A DNA stretch of 51,509 nt from Spongiactinospora sp. TRM90649. Its GTDB lineage: Bacteria; Actinomycetota; Actinomycetes; Streptosporangiales; Streptosporangiaceae. Below are positions 42,012 through 51,112 of the stretch, piece after piece. Made by a program: the position numbers and the translations under genes. Every line of letters begins with the position of its first letter. Positions within the stretch are counted from its first letter, which is position 1. A model generated the notes under the pieces. It worked only from the letters and a program-made list of their open reading frames with translations. It did no database searches and was not told the DNA's origin. The stretch spans positions 1-51,509 of the forward strand of contig NZ_JARLTC010000016.1 of NCBI RefSeq assembly GCF_029382225.1. Reading direction: 5' to 3'.

Positions 42012-42619
42012 GCGTCCACCTGCTGCTGTCGGCCGGGCGCGGCCCGCAGGAGTGCGCCTGGGCACTGGCCCGGTTGCTCCAGCGGCTGGAAGCCGAGGCC
42101 ACCCGGCGGAAGCTGCGGACCCACCGCGCCCAAACCGTGCCCGGTGACCGCCCCGGCACCTACCGTTCGGTCCTCATCCGGATCATCGGTGCCGACGCCG
42201 AGGCCTTCGCCGCCTCATGGACCGGAACCCTCTGCTGGCAGGCCCCCAGCCCCTACCGCACCGGCATCGGCCGGAAGAACTGGTACGTCATCGCCCAGCC
42301 GTGCCAGGTCGACACTCCGCACACGACGTTCACGGAATCAGACGTCAACATCGTCGCCTGCCGCACCGGAGGCCCCGGCGGCCAGCACCGCAACAAGGCC
42401 AGCACGGCCGTACGGGCGACCCACCGCCCCACGGGAATGGTCGTCGTGGTCGACACCGAACGACAGTTCAGCCTCAACCGCCGCATCGCCATGCGGCTGC
42501 TGCGCGAACGTCTGGAGCAGGGCGATGACGCGGCGGAACGCGCCGTCACCACCGACCGCTGGCACATCCACGACGACCTGGTACGCGGTAACCCCACCCG
42601 CGTCGAACGCCCACGCTGA
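42008..42619 (+). CDS. prfH: Peptide chain release factor homolog PrfH
   Basis: A 203-residue release-factor-like protein. It keeps the catalytic domain 3 with the GGQ motif (CRTGGPGGQHRNKASTAVRA) that triggers peptidyl-tRNA hydrolysis, but lacks domain 1 and the codon-recognition domain of RF1/RF2. The N-terminus has SAGRGPQECAWALARLLQRL, typical of PrfH. It is translationally coupled to rtcB. From published work on RtcB2-PrfH in other bacteria, the pair acts on ribosomes with a damaged 16S decoding centre, PrfH releasing the stalled peptide and RtcB2 resealing the rRNA; that role is inferred here. Confidence 0.93.
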   Translation: MSVHLLLSAGRGPQECAWALARLLQRLEAEATRRKLRTHRAQTVPGDRPGTYRSVLIRIIGADAEAFAASWTGTLCWQAPSPYRTGIGRKNWYVIAQPCQVDTPHTTFTESDVNIVACRTGGPGGQHRNKASTAVRATHRPTGMVVVVDTERQFSLNRRIAMRLLRERLEQGDDAAERAVTTDRWHIHDDLVRGNPTRVERPR

Positions 42620-42764
42620 GCCGAGAATCCGCCCCGCGGACGGGGGAGGCGTGCATGACGAGACACTTACCCACTCGGCCGGGACGCGATCTGGGCGGCA
42701 TGAGAGAATACCGATCATCGCTGCTTCCTTCCCATCAGACCGGCCGCGGCCACCCCGGCGCCCT

Positions 42765-43154
42765 GTGGCGGAGTCGCTGATCCTGACCGACCGTCCACAG
42801 AGCCCGGCCGATGCCGCCAAATGGACCTGCCCGCACGACCGCCACGCCCAGCACGGCTGCGTCTCCTGCTACCAGGCCTCGACCTACGCTGATTCGGCTC
42901 TGCCGCAGTGGAACGTATCGGTGTGGTTCACCATCACGAAGCCGATTCCGATCAGAGCGCTGCAGGACGTGTATCGCCACGACCGCTGCTTTTCCCTCGA
43001 CCAGCCTTCCACCCCGTTGGTCTACCTGCTGAGCGGCCGGGTGCGTGCCGGCTCGGGCACGGAGGCGGCGGCGGGCGTGGCCGGGTTCCTGCTGCAGAAC
43101 CGGCACATCGTCCAGGAGTTCACGGTGACGGAGATCCGCGCGTTCCACTCCTGA
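42765..43154 (+). CDS. Small Cys/His-rich protein of unknown function
   Basis: A 129-residue protein if read from GTG 42765; an in-frame GTG at 42651 with GGGGGAGGC immediately before it would add 38 poorly conserved-looking residues. The N-terminal segment WTCPHDRHAQHGCVSCYQ has three Cys and three His in a pattern that could bind zinc. The rest is mixed alpha/beta (VSVWFTITKPIPIRALQDVY, then AAGVAGFLLQNRHIVQEFTV). Not recognised. It follows prfH by 145 bases on the same strand, and codon use is like its neighbours, so it may belong to the repair unit or stand alone. Confidence 0.55.
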   Translation: MAESLILTDRPQSPADAAKWTCPHDRHAQHGCVSCYQASTYADSALPQWNVSVWFTITKPIPIRALQDVYRHDRCFSLDQPSTPLVYLLSGRVRAGSGTEAAAGVAGFLLQNRHIVQEFTVTEIRAFHS

Positions 43155-43196
43155 CATACGCCCCGGCCCGGGTACGGCCGACGGCGGAAAACGAAC

Positions 43197-43226
43197 CGGG
43201 CCCCCACCCGAGAGGGTGCGAGCCCG
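43197..43226 (-). terminator. Intrinsic terminator of the cold-shock gene
   Basis: Read on the minus strand, CGGGC, then ACCC-TCTC-GGGT, then GCCCG forms a hairpin with an internal bulge, followed by TTCGTTTTCC, a U-rich run. It begins 20 bases after the cold-shock stop codon. Confidence 0.75.
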
Positions 43227-43245
43227 ATGCGAGATGACGTCCCGG

Positions 43246-43452
43246 TCAGGCGGGAACGATGTTCTCGGCCTGCGGGCCCTTCTGGCCCTGGGTCACGTCG
43301 AAGGCCACCTTCTGGCCCTCGTGCAGCTCGCGGTAGCCGCCCTGAGCGACGATGTTGGAGTAGTGAGCGAAGACGTCAGCGCCGCCGCCCTCCTGCTCGA
43401 TGAAGCCGTAGCCCTTTTCCGCGTTGAACCACTTGACGGTGCCGGTAGCCAT
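43246..43452 (-). CDS. Cold-shock protein, CspA family
   Basis: A 68-residue single OB-fold nucleic-acid chaperone. It starts MATGTVKWFNAEKGYGFIEQ, containing the RNP1 motif KGYGFI, and has RNP2 as VFAHY; it ends with GPQAENIVPA. GAGGAG lies 7 bases before the ATG at 43452. A terminator follows the gene. A long 5' leader, common in csp genes, probably runs upstream past 43550, where GCACCC (43548-43553) and GGGTGC (43571-43576) can pair. The promoter position is not certain. Confidence 0.96.
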   Translation of the reverse strand: MATGTVKWFNAEKGYGFIEQEGGGADVFAHYSNIVAQGGYRELHEGQKVAFDVTQGQKGPQAENIVPA

Positions 43453-43854
43453 GTCGATCTCCTCTTGAATAGGTGGATCCAGAATCCGCACCCTGCGAAC
43501 TCCACGTCGCGCGAAAGGCCCACCCGGAGAGACCGGAAAACAAAAACGCACCCCAGGTCACATACCGTCAGGGTGCATACAAGTCATATGGGTACCACAA
43601 CTGCAACTACCACCACGCTACCACACCCGGGCCCTGGCCCGCACAAGCGGGGCCGGCGGTACCACTCCCCGCCCAGCCTGTACGGCGTCGCCTGCCGCTA
43701 CGGCCCGACAGCGTGGAAACCTCAGACGCCAACTCGCCGCACTCTCCATGGACGCCGCACCTGACCGACTCGGGGCCTGCCGCTACGGCATACCCTCAGC
43801 GCACCGTACGCCGCCCGGGAAGAGCACATCCAAGTACTCACGAACCAACCCTCG
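43453..43854. other. Non-coding region between csp and immunity genes
   Basis: About 400 bases without a convincing gene. The left part is the cold-shock leader and promoter region, with the 6-bp inverted repeat GCACCC/GGGTGC at 43548-43576. The middle has the 15-base direct repeat GCCTGCCGCTACGGC at 43690-43704 and 43775-43789. Open frames on either strand lack family resemblance and ribosome sites. GC content falls toward the immunity gene. Confidence 0.5.
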
Positions 43855-44223
43855 TCACCCCTGCGCATCGACATCTGGTTCAAGAACCCACATACCCGAC
43901 CAAAAGATCAGTTTATTCATGAGCGCATCAACGAGGGCCAGAAAACTTCTACCATCATTTAGGCGAATCGAAATCAGCCTCACCTCATCCGATTCGTATT
44001 CAGCCAGAAAACGGACCAACCTCTCCATTTCACGAGCTCTGTAACCACCTGGCGATTGGCGCCTCAACCTGCGTTCATATATCCGTTTAAGCACTTCGGT
44101 CCGAATAAGTGAGTACCTGTCATCGATTTGCATGATTCCACCCAGGAGGTCGGCGAGATCTTCGGGCACCACTTTCCGCGCTATCGCCTGAATGGCCATA
44201 GCACGGAAAGTGTCCACTGTCAC
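43855..44223 (-). CDS. Candidate immunity protein for the Rhs toxin
   Basis: A 122-residue protein with no family I recognise. It is largely helical (MAIQAIARKVVPEDLADLLG, IRTEVLKRIYERRLRRQ, MERLVRFLAEY) and lacks a signal peptide, so it is cytoplasmic. It begins 12 bases after the Rhs stop codon on the same strand, the standard position of a cognate immunity gene. Its DNA is clearly richer in A/T (ATA, AAA and TTT codons) than the surrounding genome, like the toxin tip before it, which points to joint transfer. The GTG at 44223 is the listed start; immunity function is inferred from position. Confidence 0.65.
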   Translation of the reverse strand: MTVDTFRAMAIQAIARKVVPEDLADLLGGIMQIDDRYSLIRTEVLKRIYERRLRRQSPGGYRAREMERLVRFLAEYESDEVRLISIRLNDGRSFLALVDALMNKLIFWSGMWVLEPDVDAQG

Positions 44224-44235
44224 GCCTTGACCTCA

Positions 44236-47200
44236 CTAGCAGCTTGGACGACGCCAGGGCCCTCTACCAATACTGATTTCCGCCCCGCCCTGCACCCCCG
44301 CTATAAGCACTTCACTCTCATCATAGATGTCAGGAGAATCGAAGACCCTATTCGCCGCCACACTTCTCCTGTTGATTCTCAGAACGATCCCGGGCGGCCC
44401 GAACTCGTCCGCAGCGTCTCGAGCCACCCCGTCGAGATCGGTTGTCCACGACGTGAACACACTCTGCGTGTTTCCGCCGTTGTGCCTCGCAGGATCCGTA
44501 TGACCACCGCGCGGCACTGCTATTCCGCGGAGTGCGAGACCATAAAACCAATGCCCCTCCGGAACTCCCCTATAAAGGTAGTCGTCATCTCTTCCACCGT
44601 TGTGGACAAGGATAGCTTGATCGCCGGCCACCACATAGTACGTGTGGAAATCTGCGACGGTCAGGTTATGGGCGCGCTGGGAAGTGGCGGTCCAGCGTTT
44701 GATCGCGGTGATCTGGACGTGAGTGCCGGCGCTGGTGCGCAGCCACATGCCGGGGTGCAGAGCGCCGGCGTTCACCCATGCCCGGCGTTCAGGGACCCAG
44801 AACGGGTGTCCGTCGGTGGCGACGATGTCTTTCTCGCCGTGCCGAGTGGCGACCGTGACGGTGATGAGCTTCTTGTCCCCGTTGCCGGTGATGGTGTCGG
44901 TGACGGGTTTCGCCTCGGTGCGGCCGGTCTTCGGGTCGGTGGCGATGACCTTGTCACCCATCTTGACCTGTTCAATGGGTTTTCGTTTGCCGTCGGCCAT
45001 GAGGACCTGGGTACCGGGAAGGAAGCTGTTGCCCGGGCAGCCGCCGCTTGGGAGATCGTCGGCACGCTTGAAGGCCGACAGCTTGTCATCGAGCTTCTTG
45101 ATCTGGTTATCGAGCTTGGATAAGACCTCGGTGGCCGTCTTGACGGCTTTCTGGATGCGTTTGTAGATCTTGATGGCCATTTTGATCCGTGAGGTGAGTT
45201 TCCAGATCAGGCGGCCTATCTTCGCGGCCGGGACCGCTTCCAAGATCAAACTCGCACAGGAGCCGATGCTCCCCTTGAAGCATCCCTTGATGTCGTTTAT
45301 TCGCAGGAAGTCCATGAGGAATTCCATGCCGGCGACCTTCAAAGCCTGCTTGATGGCGTTCTGGCGGGCTATCTGGCGCTGCCGTTGGCGTTCGCCGTCG
45401 AGTTCGGTGCGCCGTTGTTGGATGTTCTTGATCACTCCGCCCCGGTCGCAGATGCCCTCGCAGTCGCGGGAGGCGTACTGGTGGGGCTTGCAGGGTGGGG
45501 CGATGATCTTGAAGCAGGCGTAGCCGGCGCAGCACGGGGAGAGGCCGTCCGGGTCGGACAGGTTCACCGGGTTGTTGTTGGCGTAGTTGTAGCCGTTCAT
45601 TCCTTGCGAGTCGCCCATGGTGATCAAGGGGTCGACGGAGATGAAGCGGCCCGAGTTGGGGTCGTAGCTGCGGGCGCCGAGGGTGGTCAGGCCTGTGGCG
45701 GCGTCTATCGTGCCGCCGACGAAACCCTTCTCGTTGGCGGTGGGCCAGGCGTTCGACGAGGCCCGGATCTGGCCGAAGGGGGTGTAGCGGCGTTGGGCCA
45801 GGGCGCCGGTGGTGGCATCGATGGCCAGTTCACCGGTGCCGTGGTGGTCGGTGACCAGGAAGGTCACGCCGGAGGCGGTGCGCATGGCGCCGTCGTAGTA
45901 GCGGGTGGCGGTGGCGGCGGTGGCGTTCTTGGCCAGCCGGACCTCAAGGCCGGGGAGGTAGAGGGTGGTGGCCTTGGCGTCGCGGCGGATCAGGCGGGAG
46001 CCGTCGGCGGCGTAGACGAAGCTCGTGTCGCCGTGGACGCTGTCGGTGACCTTGGACAGTTCGCCTTCGACGTCCCAATCCAGGAGCTGGTTACTGGCCT
46101 GGGTGCGGCGTTCGGTCGTGTTGCCGGAGGCGTCGTACTTGTGGGTCTCGGCTCCGGCGCCGGGGACGGTGCCGGTCACCGACGCCAACTGGTGTCCTCG
46201 GTAGGCGGAGTCGACTCCTGACATTCCGGCGTAGGCGTAGTCGCGGCTGCCCTGGGCGGTGCCGCCGGAAGGGCCGGCGCCGTAGGCGGTCTCGCTGCGG
46301 CGGTTGCCGCTGTCGTCGTAGGTGTAGTCGACGCGGTAGGGGGCGGGGCCTCCGATCGTGGCCGTGCCGGGCGAGGGGGCGCAGTCGCCGGCGGCGCCCT
46401 GGCTCCATGCCTCGGTCAGGCGTGACAGCTCGTCGTAGCGGAAGCACTGGTTGTCCACGCCGCCGCGTGAGGTGTCGGTGATCTGGGTGACGTTTCCGCC
46501 GTCCTGGTAGCGGTACTCGGCGCTGCGGTCGGTGCCGGGGGTGCCGCTGTGCGATGTGGTGGCCTTGACCAGGCGGCCCGTGCCGAACTCGTAGCCGAAC
46601 GTCTGGTCGACCTGCTTGCCCGCGGCGCCGGACTGCATGCGCCGGCCGATGACCTTGCCGGTCTTGGAGTAGTCGGTGCCGGTGATGTAGGTGGACAGCG
46701 GCGACTTGGTGGAGAGCAGCCGTCCGACCTCGTCATAGGTGAAGGTCAGGTTCTCCGCGGGCAGGTCGCCGGCGGCAGGACTGCTGGCGGCGGAGACGGT
46801 GCCGTCGAGGTTGTACGCCGTGTCGAAGACGTAGCCGCCCGCCGGAGCGAGCGCTCCCTCATTGGCTGGGAGCACCACGCGGGTACGCTGGGGCCGGTTC
46901 AGGTTGTCGTAGATATCGACCTGGTTGGTATAGCGCTGGCCTGCGACGATACGGCTGGCACTGGTCAGCAGTCCCTTGCGGACGGTGTCGTAGGTGAACT
47001 CGACGAGCTTGGTGCCGGGGGAAGACGTGGTCGCGTCGTACTTGGCGACCGCCCGGTCCAGGCCGTCGTATTCGAGGCCGATCTTGCGGTTCCGGCCGTC
47101 GGTGGACAGCACCGGGAGGTCGAGGTCGTTGTACTGGACGCGCTCGGTGCCTCGGTCGGGATCGACCGTGGTGATGAGCCGTCCGCGCAGGTCGTACTCG

Positions 47201-50200
47201 TAGGACCACACCTGGTCGTCCGGCCCGGTGACGGTCGCGCGCTGGCCGCGGGGGTCGTAGGTGTAGCGGGTGGACACCGAGTCGTCGCCGTTGTGCTGGC
47301 GAACCTCGGTGGTGCGGCCGTGGACGTCGGTGTAGGTCGTGATGGGGGTCTCCCCGGCGGGCGGGGTGACCTTGCTCCAGTTGCCGCCGTAGGTGTAGGT
47401 GGTGCGCCACTTCTCGTTGGCCGCGCCGTCGCTGTTGCCGACGAGCAGCCGTTCGGCCGTGATCCGGCCGCGCCCGTCGTAGCTGCTCCACTGCTGGCTC
47501 TCCACGTCGCCGATGGAGGTCACCCCGAACAGGACCGGCTGGGGTTGCCCGTCGGCGTAGTAGGAGTCGAAGGTGTGGTCGACCTGCCCGTTCTCGTTGT
47601 AGAACGTGTCGGCGACCGTCCGCCCCCGGGTGGTGCCGTTCAGCGAGGGGCCCTGCGCCTGGCGGGGTCGCAGCCAGCCGTCCAGCAGCACGAAGGAGCT
47701 CTGCTGGCCGCCGCCGTTGGTGATGACCTTGGTCTCGACGGCGTTGACGGCGTTGTCGCGGATGAGATAGCTGAACTGGTTGTCCGGCGTGGCGGTGATG
47801 GACCGGCCCGCCGACCACACCTTGCTGGTACGGCCCAGCGCGTCGCGTTCGGCGATGGTGGTCTTGCCGCCCGGGTCGGTCTCCTTCAGCGGGATGCCCC
47901 AGGCCGGGTCCAGTTCGCGGGTCGTCTTGAGCGCGGAGTCCGCGTCGCCGGCCACCGCCGGCGGGGTGATGGTGTCCACCTTGACGGTCAGCCCGTTCGC
48001 GTCCGTGTAGACCGTTCTGGACGTACGGTCCGCCACGTCGGTGACACCGGTGGGACGGCCCAGGCCGTCATAGGTGGATCGCGCGGTGGTGTGGTAGGTG
48101 ACCGCGGTGGGCGTCGCGGACTTCGCCTCTTCGACCGCCGTCACGTCGCCGCGCGTCGGGGCCACCCCGACGGCGCCGCCGTCGTAGTGGTTGCGCAGGT
48201 CGGAGATCAGGTCCCGCGACAGGTCGGGGGTCTGACCGCAGGGGCGGGCCACCGTGCGCACCTGCGCGGGCATCGCGAGCACCCGGGCGCCGGCTTCGGT
48301 GTTGGTGGTCGTGACGCACTGCTCGTCACCGGTCACCGCGATGTCGCCGAGGCTCTGCGTGATCAGCGGGGTGCCGGTGGTCAGGTCGAAGGAGAGCACC
48401 GAGGTGCGGGTCTCCTGCCAGGTGGAGCCGACCAGCGTCATGGCGCGCGTGGACTCGGTTCCGGTCAGGTTGGCGGTCATGGTGCCCCACGGCCGGGTCC
48501 GGGACGCGGTCTGGTGGTGCCACGGTTCCTGGACGGCCTTGCTCACCGGCGTCCCGCCCGCCCGGTCGTAAGTGACCGTGCGGAGCAGCATCCCCTGCAG
48601 CGATTCATGATCTTGGTAGCTGGCGCCTTCGCCGTCGGCCACCGTGACCGTCTTGGCGCCCCCGTCGGCGTCGAGCCGGTCGCCGTGCATCCCCTGGAAG
48701 AACCACTGATCGGTCTGTGAGGGATTGGTCCCCGTCGCGCCGCCGATTGTCCTCACCTTGTCGAAGCCACGCCACTGCGACCAGGTCTTGAACTTGTCCG
48801 GGGTGAGTCCGTCGTCGTCTGTGTACCGCCAGGACGGCTTGCCGATGCTGTAGTCGTAGCGGGTCACCATGTCGGGGCTGCCACCGACGAGGTCGGTCTG
48901 CACCAGCTCGGCGACCACGTACTTGTGGAACCAGTCCAGGGACGGATCGGCCCCGCCGTTGGCGTTCACCCAGTAGACCGGGAAGCAGCGGCGATGGTTG
49001 GACTGCGGCGACGGGGTGTCGCCGACGGCGCAGTCCTGCGTGGTGTAGTTGATGTCGAGGACGCCGCCGGTCTCGTTCTGGACGGCGCCGACGCGCTGCT
49101 TGATCAGCGGCCCGACGTCGTCACCGAGTTCGTCCACCCGGTTGTGCATGCCGTTGGTGTAGACGAAGCGCACCGGCGGCATGCGCACCGGCTCCTGTCC
49201 CGCCTCGCCGGTGTGGGTGATGTCGGTGAGCAGTAGCTGCCGGTCGATGTCGGCGGTGCCCCAGTCATGGGTGAACGTCCACGAGTCCACGTTTCGGTAG
49301 CCGGTGCCGGCGGCGTTGAGCACCTTGGTGGTGATCTTCGCCAGGCGCTTGCGGGTCCAGAACGACGGCGAGGCGGTCCCCTTGCCGTCCTTGCACTCGG
49401 TGCCGGCGGCGCAGTTGAGGTCCCAGGGCACGTCCGGCCAGTAGTGCGGGTCCGTGGCGATGTTGGACTCCGCGCAGTCGGCCGCCGCCGCGCGGATGCA
49501 GCGTTCGGCGTTGCCGAACTCGACCCGCGCGGGAGCCCGCTCCGGGAACAGGTCGTCGCCGCGCAGGCCGTAGTCGATGGCGGTCAGGTAGCCGCCCCGG
49601 GTGTAGGGGGTGTCGTCGGCGGCGCGCAGGTTGCGGGCGTAGCGGTTGCTCTCCTTGGCGTAGTGGAAGACCACCGCGTTACCGTGCACGTCTTCGATGT
49701 AGTCGAGGTTCCAGCGCCAGGCCTGCTGACACCAGGAGTCCTTGAAGGTGTCCCGGTGGCACTCGTCGCCGTCGTCGTTGCCGAAGACGGGGGTGGTCCA
49801 GGTGGAATTCGTCTGGTACCGGCCCTCGGTCCACTCGGACAGCCGATTCTTGCCGAAGTAGTAGCGGGTGCCGTCGGAGGTGGTGACGCGCCAGTACTCG
49901 TTGTCGTTGTCGCCGTTGCCGGTGTTGGCGTCGGTGCCGGTCAGGCGCTCGACCTTGGTGCCGTTGTCCTTGGCCACCTTCCAGGTGTTCGGCCCGGTGG
50001 CGATGAGCTCCCCGCCGATGCCGCCCATGGTGAGGGTCGCGTTGTCGTATCCCCAGCACTGGTCGGCGGGATGGACCTGGTACGTGGGGTCCTTGGGCAC
50101 CCCGTCGTCCTTGCATGCCTTGTACTTGCGCTCGATGTGGCCGGGCGAGAGCTCGAAGCCGTCACCGACCCACGAGCCCTGGTTGTTGGTGGAGGCGGTG

Positions 50201-51069
50201 CGTCCGTCGATCGACGCCGAGGAGTAGTTCACCGCCAGGACGGGCACCAGGCCGCCTGGCACCGGTGGCACCCGCATCGGGTACGACCAGGTGAAGTCGC
50301 CGGACTGCGTGCTGACCTGCCAGGTGGCCGAAGCGGCCAGCGGGGTGGCGCCGAAGTCGCCCTTGTCCCCGGAGGGGCCCGCGACGGCGGCGAACACCAG
50401 CGGTTCGCCCGCCGCCGCGGACCCGAACTCCAGCCGGGCGGTCAGGGTCTTGGTCTCGGTGTCGTTCACCGTCTTGAGCGGGGTCGCCGTCGCGCATCGC
50501 GGTTCCTGCGGGGTGACCAGCGCGCAGTGCGGTAATCGGGCCAGGCGGAGGCGGGAGCCGAAGGCGCCGCCGAACCCTTCGCCGAACGCGGCGTAGTCCA
50601 CTGCCGCGGTGACGGCGGCGACCGGCGCCGAACCGAGCGTCCGGCTGAGGCTGAACACCGGCCCGGCGACCCCGACGCGCGCCGCGACGGCCCGGTCGTG
50701 GGTCCGCAGGCGCAGCCGTCGCGGTGAAACAGCCGCCGCCGACCGCTCGGCCGGGCGCAGCCGTACCACCTGGGTGCCCGCTCGTACGGCGGGCGCGGAG
50801 CCGTCGAGGTCGACGTCGGTGACACCGGCCGCCGGCCAGGTCACCGCAGGCTGCGGTGTCCGCGTCCGAGGCGGGAGGGCCTTGGCCCGCAGGGGGCCGC
50901 CCTTGACCACGCGTTCGGGGTCCTGCGGCTTGGGCTTGCCCGCTTCCACACTCGCGGCGGCGCTGGGTTTGACGGGCCCCTGCGCCGCCACTCCCGCCGA
51001 GAGACCGACCGCGAGCGCGGTGACGGTGGCCAGCAGCCTGCGGTACGGCTTTGCGGCTCGGCTACGCAT
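44236..51069 (-). CDS. Rhs-repeat polymorphic toxin with Hint and ART-like tip
   Basis: A 2277-residue exported toxin. A Sec signal (LLATVTALAVGLSAGVAAQG) opens it after an AAAGGACAG site; an upstream in-frame start would add only 24 residues. The N-terminal third has an SpvB-like beta-rich region (FTWSYPMRVPPVPGGL). Dozens of YD/Rhs repeats follow, and the core ends at about residue 1830 with LGARSYDPNSGRFISVDPL. Residues 2011-2159 form a Hint autoprocessing domain (CPGNSFLPGTQVLMADGKRK, ATDGHPFWV, ending ILVHNGG). The last 118 residues (44239-44592) are the toxin: YRG, VFTSWTTD and DESEVLIAG match the R-S-E motifs of ADP-ribosyltransferases. An immunity candidate follows after 12 bases. Target and delivery are unknown. 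Confidence 0.9.
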   Translation of the reverse strand: MRSRAAKPYRRLLATVTALAVGLSAGVAAQGPVKPSAAASVEAGKPKPQDPERVVKGGPLRAKALPPRTRTPQPAVTWPAAGVTDVDLDGSAPAVRAGTQVVRLRPAERSAAAVSPRRLRLRTHDRAVAARVGVAGPVFSLSRTLGSAPVAAVTAAVDYAAFGEGFGGAFGSRLRLARLPHCALVTPQEPRCATATPLKTVNDTETKTLTARLEFGSAAAGEPLVFAAVAGPSGDKGDFGATPLAASATWQVSTQSGDFTWSYPMRVPPVPGGLVPVLAVNYSSASIDGRTASTNNQGSWVGDGFELSPGHIERKYKACKDDGVPKDPTYQVHPADQCWGYDNATLTMGGIGGELIATGPNTWKVAKDNGTKVERLTGTDANTGNGDNDNEYWRVTTSDGTRYYFGKNRLSEWTEGRYQTNSTWTTPVFGNDDGDECHRDTFKDSWCQQAWRWNLDYIEDVHGNAVVFHYAKESNRYARNLRAADDTPYTRGGYLTAIDYGLRGDDLFPERAPARVEFGNAERCIRAAAADCAESNIATDPHYWPDVPWDLNCAAGTECKDGKGTASPSFWTRKRLAKITTKVLNAAGTGYRNVDSWTFTHDWGTADIDRQLLLTDITHTGEAGQEPVRMPPVRFVYTNGMHNRVDELGDDVGPLIKQRVGAVQNETGGVLDINYTTQDCAVGDTPSPQSNHRRCFPVYWVNANGGADPSLDWFHKYVVAELVQTDLVGGSPDMVTRYDYSIGKPSWRYTDDDGLTPDKFKTWSQWRGFDKVRTIGGATGTNPSQTDQWFFQGMHGDRLDADGGAKTVTVADGEGASYQDHESLQGMLLRTVTYDRAGGTPVSKAVQEPWHHQTASRTRPWGTMTANLTGTESTRAMTLVGSTWQETRTSVLSFDLTTGTPLITQSLGDIAVTGDEQCVTTTNTEAGARVLAMPAQVRTVARPCGQTPDLSRDLISDLRNHYDGGAVGVAPTRGDVTAVEEAKSATPTAVTYHTTARSTYDGLGRPTGVTDVADRTSRTVYTDANGLTVKVDTITPPAVAGDADSALKTTRELDPAWGIPLKETDPGGKTTIAERDALGRTSKVWSAGRSITATPDNQFSYLIRDNAVNAVETKVITNGGGQQSSFVLLDGWLRPRQAQGPSLNGTTRGRTVADTFYNENGQVDHTFDSYYADGQPQPVLFGVTSIGDVESQQWSSYDGRGRITAERLLVGNSDGAANEKWRTTYTYGGNWSKVTPPAGETPITTYTDVHGRTTEVRQHNGDDSVSTRYTYDPRGQRATVTGPDDQVWSYEYDLRGRLITTVDPDRGTERVQYNDLDLPVLSTDGRNRKIGLEYDGLDRAVAKYDATTSSPGTKLVEFTYDTVRKGLLTSASRIVAGQRYTNQVDIYDNLNRPQRTRVVLPANEGALAPAGGYVFDTAYNLDGTVSAASSPAAGDLPAENLTFTYDEVGRLLSTKSPLSTYITGTDYSKTGKVIGRRMQSGAAGKQVDQTFGYEFGTGRLVKATTSHSGTPGTDRSAEYRYQDGGNVTQITDTSRGGVDNQCFRYDELSRLTEAWSQGAAGDCAPSPGTATIGGPAPYRVDYTYDDSGNRRSETAYGAGPSGGTAQGSRDYAYAGMSGVDSAYRGHQLASVTGTVPGAGAETHKYDASGNTTERRTQASNQLLDWDVEGELSKVTDSVHGDTSFVYAADGSRLIRRDAKATTLYLPGLEVRLAKNATAATATRYYDGAMRTASGVTFLVTDHHGTGELAIDATTGALAQRRYTPFGQIRASSNAWPTANEKGFVGGTIDAATGLTTLGARSYDPNSGRFISVDPLITMGDSQGMNGYNYANNNPVNLSDPDGLSPCCAGYACFKIIAPPCKPHQYASRDCEGICDRGGVIKNIQQRRTELDGERQRQRQIARQNAIKQALKVAGMEFLMDFLRINDIKGCFKGSIGSCASLILEAVPAAKIGRLIWKLTSRIKMAIKIYKRIQKAVKTATEVLSKLDNQIKKLDDKLSAFKRADDLPSGGCPGNSFLPGTQVLMADGKRKPIEQVKMGDKVIATDPKTGRTEAKPVTDTITGNGDKKLITVTVATRHGEKDIVATDGHPFWVPERRAWVNAGALHPGMWLRTSAGTHVQITAIKRWTATSQRAHNLTVADFHTYYVVAGDQAILVHNGGRDDDYLYRGVPEGHWFYGLALRGIAVPRGGHTDPARHNGGNTQSVFTSWTTDLDGVARDAADEFGPPGIVLRINRRSVAANRVFDSPDIYDESEVLIAGVQGGAEISIGRGPWRRPSC

Positions 51070-51112
51070 CGTCTGTCCTTTCAAAGCACCACGACAGGAG
51101 GGAGGCTCGGGG

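Noticed and set aside
43216..43922. Two plus-strand open frames opposite and beyond the cold-shock gene
   Set aside because: They are Pro/Thr/His-rich, partly antisense to cspA, and have no ribosome site or family match.
46549..48720. 723-codon plus-strand open frame inside the Rhs gene
   Set aside because: Val/Gly/Asp-rich antisense of Rhs repeats with no domain or ribosome site.
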